Below are positions 15,614 through 24,408 of a DNA stretch of 40,697 bases, in pieces. The DNA is from Chloroflexia bacterium (GTDB lineage: Bacteria; Chloroflexota; Chloroflexia; Thermomicrobiales; UBA6265). The DNA lies in the NCBI GenBank assembly GCA_013697005.1, contig JACCXM010000186.1:1-40697 (forward strand), read 5' to 3'. Below the pieces are notes generated by a model. That model had not been told where the DNA came from. It made no database searches and saw nothing but the letters and a program-made list of their open reading frames with translations. The position numbers and the translations under genes are program-made. Numbering within the stretch: position 1 is the first letter of the stretch; each line of letters opens with the position of its first letter.

Positions 15614-17758
15614 ATGACGATGACGATTGCCGCGGGGGATGTTTCGCCGAATGGCGCCGCGGCTGCGTTGGCGAAGATCGCGACGCCGCGCGAAACATTC
15701 GCGAATTTCATCGACGAGCGCACGGGCCCCATCGGCCGGGTGGTGGGGAGTGAACGCGAGCCCGCGGGCTCGCATGTCTTCGCGATCTGGGTCTCCGAGA
15801 ACGCCATTTCGCTGGATGTGGGACATATCGTCGTGGCCTTTTCCGAAGAGGCCGCCGTCATTGGCGTGATCGACGAGGCGCGCCGGTTCTCCGATCTACG
15901 CAGTTTTCTCGATGACTATTTCGATCGCCGCCTGGAGGACGCCATCGACGCCGAGCTGGCGACGCGGCGCCCGGAGATGCTGGTCTTCACGGTGCGCGTG
16001 CTCTCCACGCGGCATCTGCGCGACGACGTCGAGTCGCACCGGCCACCGGTCAGCGGACCGGTCTGGTTCGCCACGCGGGAGGCGATCGACTTCGCGCTCG
16101 GCCGGGAGGACTTCACCGGTATCGCGGTGCCGGCGCTGATGCACACCAACGGCAACGCCGAGCGGGACGAACGAGGGGAGGAACAACGCAACGCGGCCGG
16201 CGACGTGGTGTTCCAGCGCTCTCCGATCTGGCTCGACAGTGATTACCTGCTTGGTCCCGAGGCGGGGCACGCCAACTGGACCGGTCAATCGGGATTGGCG
16301 ACAAAGACGAGCCACGCAGTTTTTTTGTTGAGCGCGGTTTTCCAGAAACTTCAGGCAGAAGGGAAAAGCGTGGCCGCGTTGATGTTCAATGTCAAGGGTC
16401 CCGATCTGCTGTGGCTCGACAAACCAGCGCTTCCCGAACCGGAGTGGGAGGATGCCTACGCCGCGGCGGATGCCAATCCGTTGGGAGCGCGGGATCTGGA
16501 GGCGTACGAAGCGCTCGGACTGGAACCGAAGCCGTTCGAGACGTTTCGTATCTTCGCCCCGTTCAAACCGGGGCAGGCTCCGGGCGGTCATGGCGATCTC
16601 GACGTCCAGCTCGAGCGGTTGACGAGTACGTTTTCGGGCGCGCTCAATACCGACCGCGATAATCCAGGGGATTCTGAGGGTGTCGTTTTCCCGGTGCTCT
16701 GGTCGCTTGAACCGCTGTTGTGGATGCCGCACAAGGTGTTCGATTGGGGCGATCTCGACGACAAGCTGAGCGGGTTCATTTACGAGTTGAGAGCGAGCGG
16801 GATCGCGTCGATGAACCAGCTCGACAAGAAATTCGCCGAGATCGACGAGCATTTTGCGGAGAACCCAAGCGCCAGCGAATGGCATGGACACCACAAGTTC
16901 ACCATCCAGAAGGCCCGAAACCGATTCCAGAGCTTACCCGACAAGTTCGGTGGCTTGCTCTCGCGCGGCATGGTTGGTTACGGCAACCTGCCGGCGGTCG
17001 AGGGACCGTTCAGCGATCAGGAGCTGCGGGTGGTTGATATCGCTGATTGCAACTCGGATGTGCAAGAGATTCTGGTAACGAAGGTCATCGAGAAAGTCTG
17101 GAAGATGGCCGAGCAGCAAAAGCTCGGGGTAGAAACGGTGGTCATCTTCGTCGACGAGTTGAACAAGTATGCGCCGGCCGGTGGCCAAAGTGGTCTGCGT
17201 GACACCCTGGTCGATATCGCCGCTCGCGGGCGGCATCTCAATGTGGTTCTTTTCGGCGCCGAGCAGTTCCGCTCGAAGGTCGACGACGAGATTCTCGGCA
17301 ACTGCGGTACGTCGTTTTACGGGCGAGTGGGCGATGAAGAGCTGACGAACGCCGCGTACCGGTCGCTGACGGAGACGACCAAGCACGAGTTGCTGGGACT
17401 GAAGAAGGGGACGATTCTGGCGCGGCACGCCCATTTCCGCGCCCCGCTGTTCGGAACGTTTCCGCTCAAACCGACCGTCGACGGGATGGTCGGTCAGCGC
17501 ATCTTCAACGGCGTGGGCGCAGGTGTGCCCCGCGGCCACGTTGGTGACGGACTTTGGAAGACCCTGTGCGATCTGATGGGCGACCGCGCTCCCAGTAAGC
17601 ACGCGGTGCGGACAGCCACTGACGGGCTGGACCGTGAGTCGATCACCGAGATCGTGCGCCAAGTCAATGTCATGTACGGCAATGGCCGCCGCGACCCGCG
17701 CGCCGATCCCTGGCGCAAGGCGCAGGACATGCTGGCGAAGGCGCGGGGACGGGTGTGA
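15614..17758 (+). CDS. herA: HerA-like DNA translocase/ATPase
   Basis: A 714-residue FtsK/HerA-superfamily ATPase. An N-terminal HAS-barrel-like region (GRVVGSER...SLDVGHIVVAF...AVIGVIDEAR) precedes the RecA-type core. Walker B is VVIFVDELNKYAP (D514, E515). The C-terminal part VVLFGAEQFRSKVDDEILGN...FYGRV...TILARHAHFRAPLFGTFPL matches HerA arginine-finger and tail regions. The P-loop is unusual: GQSGLATKTS (224-233) keeps K231 and T232 but has Thr instead of Gly before the lysine. HerA forms a hexameric ring that pumps DNA into NurA. The ATG has GGGAGGCG upstream. Its TGA overlaps the GTG of the Mre11-like gene. Length exceeds archaeal HerA (about 500), mainly by an insert at about 240-400. 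Confidence 0.82.
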   Translation: MTMTIAAGDVSPNGAAAALAKIATPRETFANFIDERTGPIGRVVGSEREPAGSHVFAIWVSENAISLDVGHIVVAFSEEAAVIGVIDEARRFSDLRSFLDDYFDRRLEDAIDAELATRRPEMLVFTVRVLSTRHLRDDVESHRPPVSGPVWFATREAIDFALGREDFTGIAVPALMHTNGNAERDERGEEQRNAAGDVVFQRSPIWLDSDYLLGPEAGHANWTGQSGLATKTSHAVFLLSAVFQKLQAEGKSVAALMFNVKGPDLLWLDKPALPEPEWEDAYAAADANPLGARDLEAYEALGLEPKPFETFRIFAPFKPGQAPGGHGDLDVQLERLTSTFSGALNTDRDNPGDSEGVVFPVLWSLEPLLWMPHKVFDWGDLDDKLSGFIYELRASGIASMNQLDKKFAEIDEHFAENPSASEWHGHHKFTIQKARNRFQSLPDKFGGLLSRGMVGYGNLPAVEGPFSDQELRVVDIADCNSDVQEILVTKVIEKVWKMAEQQKLGVETVVIFVDELNKYAPAGGQSGLRDTLVDIAARGRHLNVVLFGAEQFRSKVDDEILGNCGTSFYGRVGDEELTNAAYRSLTETTKHELLGLKKGTILARHAHFRAPLFGTFPLKPTVDGMVGQRIFNGVGAGVPRGHVGDGLWKTLCDLMGDRAPSKHAVRTATDGLDRESITEIVRQVNVMYGNGRRDPRADPWRKAQDMLAKARGRV

Positions 17759-19038
17759 CCACGGAAGTCGGAAGTTGGGAGTCGGGAGTCGGTAAGTCAG
17801 GAACCGTCACAGCATCCTCACCGACTGACCGACTGACCGACTTACCGACTGGCCATTTACGGATTGCGCATCTCGCCGATACGCATCTCGGCTATTCGGC
17901 GTACGGGAGGGCCGATCCGGTCTCGGGGCGGAATCAACGCGCCGTCGATATCGAGGAGAGCTTCGCGGCGGCGATTTCCGACATCCTGACCCAAGACGTC
18001 GATCTGGTGCTGCACGCCGGGGATGTGTTTCACCATACCCGGCCGTCATGGTCGACTTTGACCCACTTCGTGCGCCAGATGCGGCGTTTGGAGCAGGCCG
18101 GGGTGCCGGCGGTGGTGATCGCCGGTAACCACGACACGCCGCGCCTGCGGACGACGGGTTCGGTGTTTGCGTTGCTCGCGCTGGCATTGCCGATGACACG
18201 CTTCATCACTGGCTACGAGACGGAAGAGGCGGCGTTTCCTGACCTCGGTGTGATGGTGCACGGTATCCCGCACGGGGCCTTGATCAATCCCGACCCGCCG
18301 GCGGTTATGCTCCACCCGACGCTGCGGAATATCGCGGTGACGCATGGGATTGCGCCCGGATTCGCGGCCTGGGCGGGGCGGGAGGCGGGTGAGGCGGATT
18401 TGCGGGGGAATGTGCTCGATACCCGGTTCGACTACGTCGCATTGGGGCACGTGCATCTCCGCGGGGAACCGGGGATCAATGTCCGGTATAGCGGGTCGAC
18501 GGAGCGGACATCCTGGGGCGATCAGGCGGCGCAACCGGGGTATGCGCTGGTGACGCTTGGCGAACGCGGCGCCGTGCCACAGGTCGCGTACATCGACATT
18601 CCGGCGCGTCCAATGGAAACGCTTTCACCGATTGATGCCGCGGACCGCTCGGCACGGGATGTGGCCGATATGATCCTGTCCCGGGCGGGCGCGCTGGGAC
18701 TGCCGCACGCCATGGTGCGGGTCGAGGTGCAGAACGCGCCGCGACCGCTCTTTCGCGAAACCGACGCCATCGTGCGCCGGGAGATCGGCGGCAACGCCTG
18801 GCACATTCGGCTCACGGCGCCGGGCGATCTGCTCGATCCGCTGGGACGGGACGCGATCGGCGGGCTGGCCGATCTGCACCCGCTGGCACTCTTCGAGAGC
18901 TTCGTCAAGGAAAAGGTTGCGGCTGGCATTTACGATGCGGCGTTCGCCGGTGCGTTCCGGGAGCGCGGGACGGAGACATTGGAGAAAGCGATCGCCCGAT
19001 TGCATGAGGCAAGCGCGGCCGAGGGCGCTGCCCCATGA
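17755..19038 (+). CDS. sbcD: Mre11/SbcD-like DNA repair exonuclease
   Basis: A 427-residue calcineurin-like metallophosphoesterase of the Mre11/SbcD type, which nicks and trims DNA ends together with Rad50/SbcC. All metal motifs are present: DTHLG (D42, H44), HAGDVFHH (D90), AGNHD (N125, H126, D127), a later VTHG, and GHVH (H232, H234). A capping domain follows. The GTG start overlaps the HerA-like stop (GTGA). No other ATG, GTG or TTG occurs before the conserved fold, so about 34 N-terminal residues are encoded by tandem repeats (17764-17850) and have no family counterpart. The stop overlaps the next start (ATGA), as expected for partners made in step. Confidence 0.93.
   Translation: MTTEVGSWESGVGKSGTVTASSPTDRLTDLPTGHLRIAHLADTHLGYSAYGRADPVSGRNQRAVDIEESFAAAISDILTQDVDLVLHAGDVFHHTRPSWSTLTHFVRQMRRLEQAGVPAVVIAGNHDTPRLRTTGSVFALLALALPMTRFITGYETEEAAFPDLGVMVHGIPHGALINPDPPAVMLHPTLRNIAVTHGIAPGFAAWAGREAGEADLRGNVLDTRFDYVALGHVHLRGEPGINVRYSGSTERTSWGDQAAQPGYALVTLGERGAVPQVAYIDIPARPMETLSPIDAADRSARDVADMILSRAGALGLPHAMVRVEVQNAPRPLFRETDAIVRREIGGNAWHIRLTAPGDLLDPLGRDAIGGLADLHPLALFESFVKEKVAAGIYDAAFAGAFRERGTETLEKAIARLHEASAAEGAAP
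17764..17791 (+). repeat. Tandem 7-base repeat array inside sbcD, site 4
   Basis: Four units GAAGTCG, GAAGTTG, GGAGTCG, GGAGTCG at the 5' end of sbcD, in frame and translated as part of the N-terminal extension. Same family as sites 4187, 8779, 10503 and 30109. Confidence 0.8.
17787..17850. repeat. Inverted repeat with 8-base units in the sbcD 5' coding region
   Basis: AGTCGGTAAGTC (17787-17798) is perfectly inverted as GACTTACCGACT (17839-17850), with a 40-base loop. The right arm belongs to a second small array, GACTGACC, GACTGACC, GACTTACC (17823-17846). The mRNA could fold here close to the coupled start codon of sbcD and influence its translation. Confidence 0.65.
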
Positions 19039-21854
19039 TCGTCGTTTCCCTCGACCTCGAAAACTACAAGCAGTATTCCGGATCGCACCGGATCGAGTTT
19101 CCGGAGCACGGCCTCATCGCCATCACAGGTCCCAATGGAGCCGGGAAAACGACGCTTTTCGAGGCCATCGAGTGGTGTTTGTATTGCCCGCGCTCGATCC
19201 CCAGGGACAGCGTGCCGCCCCATGGGGGCGTCGGCCGCACATCGGTGCAGGTGACACTCCAGGATATGAGCGATGGAGTGCGCTATGTGGTCCAACGGGA
19301 GTTGCGCGGGAGTGGCACCCAGGCTGAGGTCTACCGTGAGGACCAACCAGAGCAACCGTTAGTACAGGGGACGCGGGAGGTTTCCCGATACGTCGCCAGG
19401 AATCTCATTGGCCTCCCGTACAGCGCATTTGTCTCGACATTCTTTACCAAACAAAAAGAGCTTCAGTTCTTTGGCGATCTGAGGGCGACCGAGCGGCGGA
19501 TTGAAGTGGGGCGTCTGCTCGGGCTGGAGGCAGTGCGGGAAGCGCAACGGGAGATCGGCGACGGGCGGACCGCCGCGCGCACAGCCTCCGATTCGTTACG
19601 AGGTGAATACACGCGCCGGCTCGAAGATCGAGATCTGGAAGCGGAGATGGACCGCTTGGTGCAGGCGCTGGCAGCGGCCAACGAACACGAGATCACGTCC
19701 GAACGGTGCGCGGCCGCGGCGGCGAGCGAAGCGGAACTGTTATGGGTCAATCTGGAGCGGCTACGTGACATCCAGACCCAGGACGCGGCGTTAGATCACA
19801 CACTGGCTGAACTGGATGGCGCGGTGGCCACTGCGCTGGCACGGCGCAGTGCGGCGGACGCTGAGTTGGCGCGGCTCAAGCAGCGCGCCGACGAGCGAGT
19901 CCCGCTTGCCAAAGTCGCGGATGATGGGGAGCGGTTGCAGGCAGTGGTGACAACGTTCGAGGAGGAGCGGGAGCGAGCGCGAGAGCTCCAGGCGCTGCAA
20001 GCCGCTCGCCAAGGCGCCGTGGAAAAGATCGCTGGTGTCGCCCAACAACTGCGACGGTTGGTTGAAGCTCACCAGGAGGCGGCGGCCGGTCTCATCGGAT
20101 GGACCTGGAGTGATTCGGATGCCGCGGAACCGGCTGAAGGCGCGGCGAGGTTGCATGCTATTGCCCGCTCTCTGGATCTGGATGCGGCCCGTGTCCATGT
20201 CGAACAGATGCTCCACGCGCACCAATGTTGCGATGCGACTGGTGAGATTGAAGTTACTCTCGCATTCCAGCGCAACCTTCTTGAAACCCTTGGCAAGGAG
20301 CGGGCCGTGTTGCTTGGGCCGGGCGAGCCGAGCCAGGCGATTGACAAGACGAAAGCGTCGATTCGCGAAGCGAGGGAAACGCAACAGGGCGCACAGCAGC
20401 AGCGTGCCGCCGAGCGCGCCTCCCGTGAGAAAAATGAGCGGATCGCGGCGGAACTGCGGTTGAACGCGGGCAGCGCGACTTGTCCCACCTGCAGCCGCGC
20501 GCTCGGACCGGAAGAAGCTGAACGATTGGCCCGCGATCTCGACACGTTGGCCGGCCGCGCTCTGGAGAGCGAAGCATTGCTCGACGATGCTGTTCGGTCG
20601 GCGGCGGAACGGATTGCGGCGGCCGAGCAGGAGGAAGTCACGGCCCGCACTCGCCAGGAACGCCTGATACTTCTTGAAGGACGTTTGGCCGATGGCACGA
20701 GGGTGACGGCGGAAACTGAGGCCCGGTATGGTGAGCTGGTGACGGCGCGCAAGACGGCGCTTGATGCCGCCGGATTGGCCGGGCCGCCGGGGCCGGAGTC
20801 CATCGCGGATGCCCGTCGCGCTGTGGACCGCACGCAACAAATGGCGGCACAGGCCGGGTTGCTGGAGCAGCTTGGGAACGATGTCCTGGCGACGCGCAGC
20901 GCGGTGATAACCGCCGAACGCAGCATGCGCGATATCGGCGAGATCGGCTATGACCATGCCGCGCACCAGGTGGCGGTGGAGGCGTTGCGATCGGCCCGGC
21001 GCGCCGCCGCGCAGGTCGAACAGATCGACATCGAGCTCGCTTTGGAGAATCGCTACCAGGAACAGCGTGCGATCGAAACGCGACAGCTCGCCGAGATCGA
21101 CTCCCGGCAGGAGCAAATCAAGCAACATCGACGAGAACTCGGTTTCGACGCGAACACGTTACAGCGAGTCCGCGATGCCGAAGCCGCCGCCCGCGCTGCC
21201 ACCCATGAGGCGCGTGAGGCCCACGCCACCGCCCGCCAGGCGGTACGGGACGCGGGGATCGCGCACGAGCGTGCCGTTGCCGAGCAGACCCACCTGCAAC
21301 GGCTGATCGACGATGCCGACCGCAAGGCGCGTGAGGCCGACGAACTGCAACGCATGTATGACGAGTTCGGTGAGTTCGATCAATACGTGGCGCGGCACAT
21401 CGGACCGCTGCTGTCCGAAACGACGGAGCGCATGCTGGAGCGGGTCACCGACGGCAAATACGATCATGTCCAATTTGACGAGAACTACGGGATCGAGGTT
21501 TTTGACGGCGACGAGGCGTTCCCATTGGTGAGTTTCTCCGGCGGTGAACGCGATGTCGTTGCGCTGTGCGCCCGGCTCGCACTATCTGAAATTGTGGGCG
21601 CCGCGGCGACTCGACCGCCGCGGTTCCTGGTGCTCGATGAGGTCTTCGGCTCGCTCGACAGCGAACGCCGTGCCCGCCTGCTCGGCGCCTTGGGGGCACT
21701 GGCGAGGGTCGGCCACTTTCAGCAGATGTTTATCATCAGTCACATCGACGACGTGCAACTCTCCCCGGTCATGGACGAGGCGTGGACGATCGAGGAGCGC
21801 GATGGGGTCAGTCACGTCGTACGGCCAGAGACATTCACTTTTGCCCGCCCCTGA
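19035..21854 (+). CDS. sbcC: Rad50/SbcC-like SMC-family ATPase
   Basis: A 939-residue Rad50/SbcC protein, partner of the preceding nuclease in opening and tethering DNA ends. The N-terminal ATPase half has GPNGAGKTT (32-40) and SAFVSTFFTKQKELQFF (Q-loop region). Long Ala/Glu/Arg-rich coiled coils run from about 180 to 790, interrupted by a zinc hook CPTC (C483, C486) that joins two molecules. The C-terminal half has the ABC signature SFSGGERD (from 833), Walker B FLVLDEVFGSLD (D868, E869) and a final IISHIDDV with the switch His. The ATG overlaps the sbcD stop by four bases. Length is normal for the family. It is the last gene of the resection operon; 66 bases separate it from the next gene. 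Confidence 0.94.
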   Translation: MIVVSLDLENYKQYSGSHRIEFPEHGLIAITGPNGAGKTTLFEAIEWCLYCPRSIPRDSVPPHGGVGRTSVQVTLQDMSDGVRYVVQRELRGSGTQAEVYREDQPEQPLVQGTREVSRYVARNLIGLPYSAFVSTFFTKQKELQFFGDLRATERRIEVGRLLGLEAVREAQREIGDGRTAARTASDSLRGEYTRRLEDRDLEAEMDRLVQALAAANEHEITSERCAAAAASEAELLWVNLERLRDIQTQDAALDHTLAELDGAVATALARRSAADAELARLKQRADERVPLAKVADDGERLQAVVTTFEEERERARELQALQAARQGAVEKIAGVAQQLRRLVEAHQEAAAGLIGWTWSDSDAAEPAEGAARLHAIARSLDLDAARVHVEQMLHAHQCCDATGEIEVTLAFQRNLLETLGKERAVLLGPGEPSQAIDKTKASIREARETQQGAQQQRAAERASREKNERIAAELRLNAGSATCPTCSRALGPEEAERLARDLDTLAGRALESEALLDDAVRSAAERIAAAEQEEVTARTRQERLILLEGRLADGTRVTAETEARYGELVTARKTALDAAGLAGPPGPESIADARRAVDRTQQMAAQAGLLEQLGNDVLATRSAVITAERSMRDIGEIGYDHAAHQVAVEALRSARRAAAQVEQIDIELALENRYQEQRAIETRQLAEIDSRQEQIKQHRRELGFDANTLQRVRDAEAAARAATHEAREAHATARQAVRDAGIAHERAVAEQTHLQRLIDDADRKAREADELQRMYDEFGEFDQYVARHIGPLLSETTERMLERVTDGKYDHVQFDENYGIEVFDGDEAFPLVSFSGGERDVVALCARLALSEIVGAAATRPPRFLVLDEVFGSLDSERRARLLGALGALARVGHFQQMFIISHIDDVQLSPVMDEAWTIEERDGVSHVVRPETFTFARP

Positions 21855-21920
21855 GAACGTGCCAGCACCTGGAGACTTATACTCCTGCCAACAGCAAATT
21901 CGGCGACGGGGGAGACGAAA

Positions 21921-22895
21921 ATGGTTGCGACGGCGCCGCACTACGCGCTCGAACAGGCGCAGGATGCCGCCCATGGTGGCGTGGGTTGGCAGAGCCGCGC
22001 GGGCACGACGGCCGACGAGCTCGGCTCGGTCTGGGCGGCCTGCGGCGTTGCCTCGGAATGTGGTGTATTGCGGGCTGTTCTGATGCACCGCCCCGGTGCG
22101 GAGATCGACGGCATAACGGATGCGGCGGGGGCGCTGTGGCACGATCTGCTCGATCCTCCACGTGCCCGCGATCAGCACGACCGGCTGGCCGATCTCTACC
22201 GCGGGCACGGTGTTGCCGTGCACGAGGTGGGTGAGGTTCCGCGGGACAAACCGAACTCCTATTTCTGCCGCGACGTGTTCGCCATGACACCGATGGGCGC
22301 GATCCTGGCCCGGCCGGCTTCGGCCTCGCGGGCGGGGGAGGAACGGCAAGCGGCGGCGGCGCTGGCGCGGATCGGCGTGCCGATTCTGCACTCGGTGGCT
22401 GGCGGGGCGACCTTTGAAGGCGCGGATGTGGCGGTGGAGAGTGCGGACCTGGTCTTCGTGGCCGAGGGACAGCGCACCAACCGGGAGGGAGCGCGGCAGG
22501 TCGCACGGGCGTTCAGCGAGGCCGGTGTCGCCCAGGTGGAAATCGTCCAGCTCCCGTATGGGTGCGGGCATCTCGACGGTATGCTGAACATCATCGATCG
22601 CGATCTGGCGCTCATCTACCCGACGCAATTGCCGTGGCGCATCTACGAAGTGCTGAAAGAGCGCGGATTCCGGTTTCTCGATGTTCCCGATGCCGGCGAG
22701 GCGCGGCATGGCATGGCGATCAACATGGTGCCGCTGGCGCCGGGCGTGGTCTTGATGCCGGCTGGCAATCCGGTGACCCGCGCCGCGCTGGAGTCATGCG
22801 GCGTGACCTGCCTCGAAGCCGAGGTCGATGAGCTGATGAAGGGCGCCGGTTCGGTGCATTGCATGACTGGTGTCGTTCATCGCGAGGCGGTGTGA
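21921..22895 (+). CDS. Amidinotransferase/arginine deiminase-superfamily protein
   Basis: A 324-residue guanidino-group-modifying enzyme of the pentein fold. Active-site pieces are visible in the expected order: SYFCRDVFAMTP (D118), GGATFEGADV, the catalytic His in GCGHLDGMLNIID (H217), and the nucleophilic Cys near the end in GSVHCMTG (C314). This set fits arginine deiminases, dimethylarginine dimethylaminohydrolases and amidinotransferases; which one cannot be told. The ATG has GGGGGAG four bases upstream. The TGA overlaps the GTG of the next small gene. Its place directly after the repair operon may be mere co-direction. Confidence 0.85.
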   Translation: MVATAPHYALEQAQDAAHGGVGWQSRAGTTADELGSVWAACGVASECGVLRAVLMHRPGAEIDGITDAAGALWHDLLDPPRARDQHDRLADLYRGHGVAVHEVGEVPRDKPNSYFCRDVFAMTPMGAILARPASASRAGEERQAAAALARIGVPILHSVAGGATFEGADVAVESADLVFVAEGQRTNREGARQVARAFSEAGVAQVEIVQLPYGCGHLDGMLNIIDRDLALIYPTQLPWRIYEVLKERGFRFLDVPDAGEARHGMAINMVPLAPGVVLMPAGNPVTRAALESCGVTCLEAEVDELMKGAGSVHCMTGVVHREAV

Positions 22896-23302
22896 GGGTG
22901 GACGCCGGGACCGGAATCGCCGCGCGCTTTACCTGGCACCCCGAGTACGCGGGGCGGCTATTGCTCGACGTGCGCGAAGAAATAGTCAACGAGATTGCCG
23001 CTGACCAGCGGGCGTACGCGCTGGCGATGGATGCCGCCGAGGCGCGGGAAGATGACGCGCTGGCCTCCGTGCTCCGCCTGGAGAAACGCTGGAGTCCGTA
23101 CGATCTGAACTGGGCCGAAACCGATCCCGGTACGCTGGCGGACCGCATCCTGCACTGGGAGTGGGAGCGCGAGCGGCGGCAAGAGCTCTTCCCGTTTTCC
23201 GAATTGCGCGATCTGGCGCCCCTCCCGCCGGCGCCGCCCGCGCAATCGTCGTTGCTGGGGTGGTTCCGGCGGTTGTTCGGCGGGGCGAGCGGCGAGGGTT
23301 GA
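22892..23302 (+). CDS. Hypothetical protein coupled to the amidinotransferase-like gene
   Basis: I do not recognise this 136-residue protein. Its GTG start overlaps the stop of the preceding enzyme gene (GTGA), and a second GTG lies two codons on. It is acidic and Trp-rich in the middle (WSPYDLNWAE...LHWEWERERR) and probably mostly helical. A Pro/Ala stretch and a short amphipathic end (LLGWFRRLFGG) might touch a membrane. No signal peptide or catalytic motif is seen. The tight coupling suggests that it serves the same process as the upstream enzyme. Confidence 0.65.
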   Translation: MRVDAGTGIAARFTWHPEYAGRLLLDVREEIVNEIAADQRAYALAMDAAEAREDDALASVLRLEKRWSPYDLNWAETDPGTLADRILHWEWERERRQELFPFSELRDLAPLPPAPPAQSSLLGWFRRLFGGASGEG

Positions 23303-23316
23303 CAGCAGGGAGCGGG

Positions 23317-24408
23317 ATGAGCCCTAAAAACCAGTCTGGACACGGCAAACACGCACTGCCCGCGGTCGATGGCGAGTACATGCTGGAGCAGACCGCGGCA
23401 TTGTGCCGTATCCCGTCGCCGACGGGATTCACCGATGTGGCGGTGGCGCATGTGGAATCCGAACTGAAGCGATTGGGGATCGCGTCCCGGCGGACGGTGA
23501 AGGGCGCGCTCGTCGCGATGTTGCCGGGTGGCGATACCGAGCGCGGCGGCCGCACGCTCTCGGCGCACGTCGATACCCTGGGCGCCATGGTCAAGGAGAT
23601 CAAGGACGATGGGCGGCTGAAGCTGTCGCGCATCGGTGGGTACGACTGGGCGACGATCGAGGGCGAATACTGCACGGTCCACGCCGATGGCGGCGCGCGC
23701 GAGGTTTCAGGCACCATTCTGACCAACAAAGCGTCCGGGCACGTCCATGGGTCCGCACTGGTTGAGCTGAAGCGGGACGAGACATCGATCGAGGTCCGGC
23801 TCGATGAACCGGTACGAAGCGTGGACGACGTCCGCGCATTGGGTGTCGAGGCCGGAGATTTCGTCAGCTTCGATCCCCGCACGACGCTGACCCCGAGCGG
23901 ATACATCAAATCGCGTCATCTCGACGACAAAGCGTGCGTGGCGATACTGCTCGGGGTTGCTCGCGCGTTGCAAGGGAGTGGGGCAGTCCCCATCGCGCCG
24001 TCGGCGCTATTCATATCGCACTTCGAGGAAGTCGGGCACGGCTCGTCGGCGGGACTTCCGGAGGGAACGGTGGAATTGATTGCGGTGGACATGGCCGCGG
24101 TCGGTCAGGGGCAGACGTCGGACGAGTTCGCCACCACGGTCTGCGTGATGGATTCTTCGGGACCGTACGACTTCGCGATGAGCCGGCATTTGATAGAGCT
24201 GGCGCGGGGCAACGACATCGATTGCCGGGTCGATATCTATCCCAATTACGCGTCGGACGTGAGCCAGGCGCTGCGCGCGGGCTGGGACGTCCGCGGCGGT
24301 CTGGTTGGTCCCGGTGTCGATGCCTCACACTCATTTGAGCGATTGCACCGCACCTCACTGGAGGAGACCGCGCGCCTCCTGCTCGCTTACCTCCTGACTC
24401 CTGGGTGA
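23317..24408 (+). CDS. M42 family metallopeptidase (glutamyl/tetrahedral aminopeptidase-like)
   Basis: A 363-residue cytosolic aminopeptidase of the M42 family, which forms large tetrahedral shells that shorten peptides. The two-metal site is intact: SAHVDTLG (H84, D86), RHLDDKAC (bridging D203 or D204), the catalytic FEEVGHG (E237, E238) and AVDMA (D258). The distal His is probably the one in VDASHSFERLHRTS. The ATG at 23317 has AGGGAG five bases upstream; the frame is open further upstream but overlaps the previous gene. The stop overlaps the GTG of the downstream discoidin-like gene. Confidence 0.92.
   Translation: MSPKNQSGHGKHALPAVDGEYMLEQTAALCRIPSPTGFTDVAVAHVESELKRLGIASRRTVKGALVAMLPGGDTERGGRTLSAHVDTLGAMVKEIKDDGRLKLSRIGGYDWATIEGEYCTVHADGGAREVSGTILTNKASGHVHGSALVELKRDETSIEVRLDEPVRSVDDVRALGVEAGDFVSFDPRTTLTPSGYIKSRHLDDKACVAILLGVARALQGSGAVPIAPSALFISHFEEVGHGSSAGLPEGTVELIAVDMAAVGQGQTSDEFATTVCVMDSSGPYDFAMSRHLIELARGNDIDCRVDIYPNYASDVSQALRAGWDVRGGLVGPGVDASHSFERLHRTSLEETARLLLAYLLTPG

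Noticed and set aside
15614-17758. HerA-like gene as a decayed pseudogene because of the odd P-loop
   Set aside because: The frame is intact, Walker B and C-terminal motifs are kept, and overlaps with neighbours are precise, so a functional variant is more likely.
17764-17850. CRISPR-like array
   Set aside because: Units are 7-8 bases long and directly adjacent, without spacers, and no cas gene is present.
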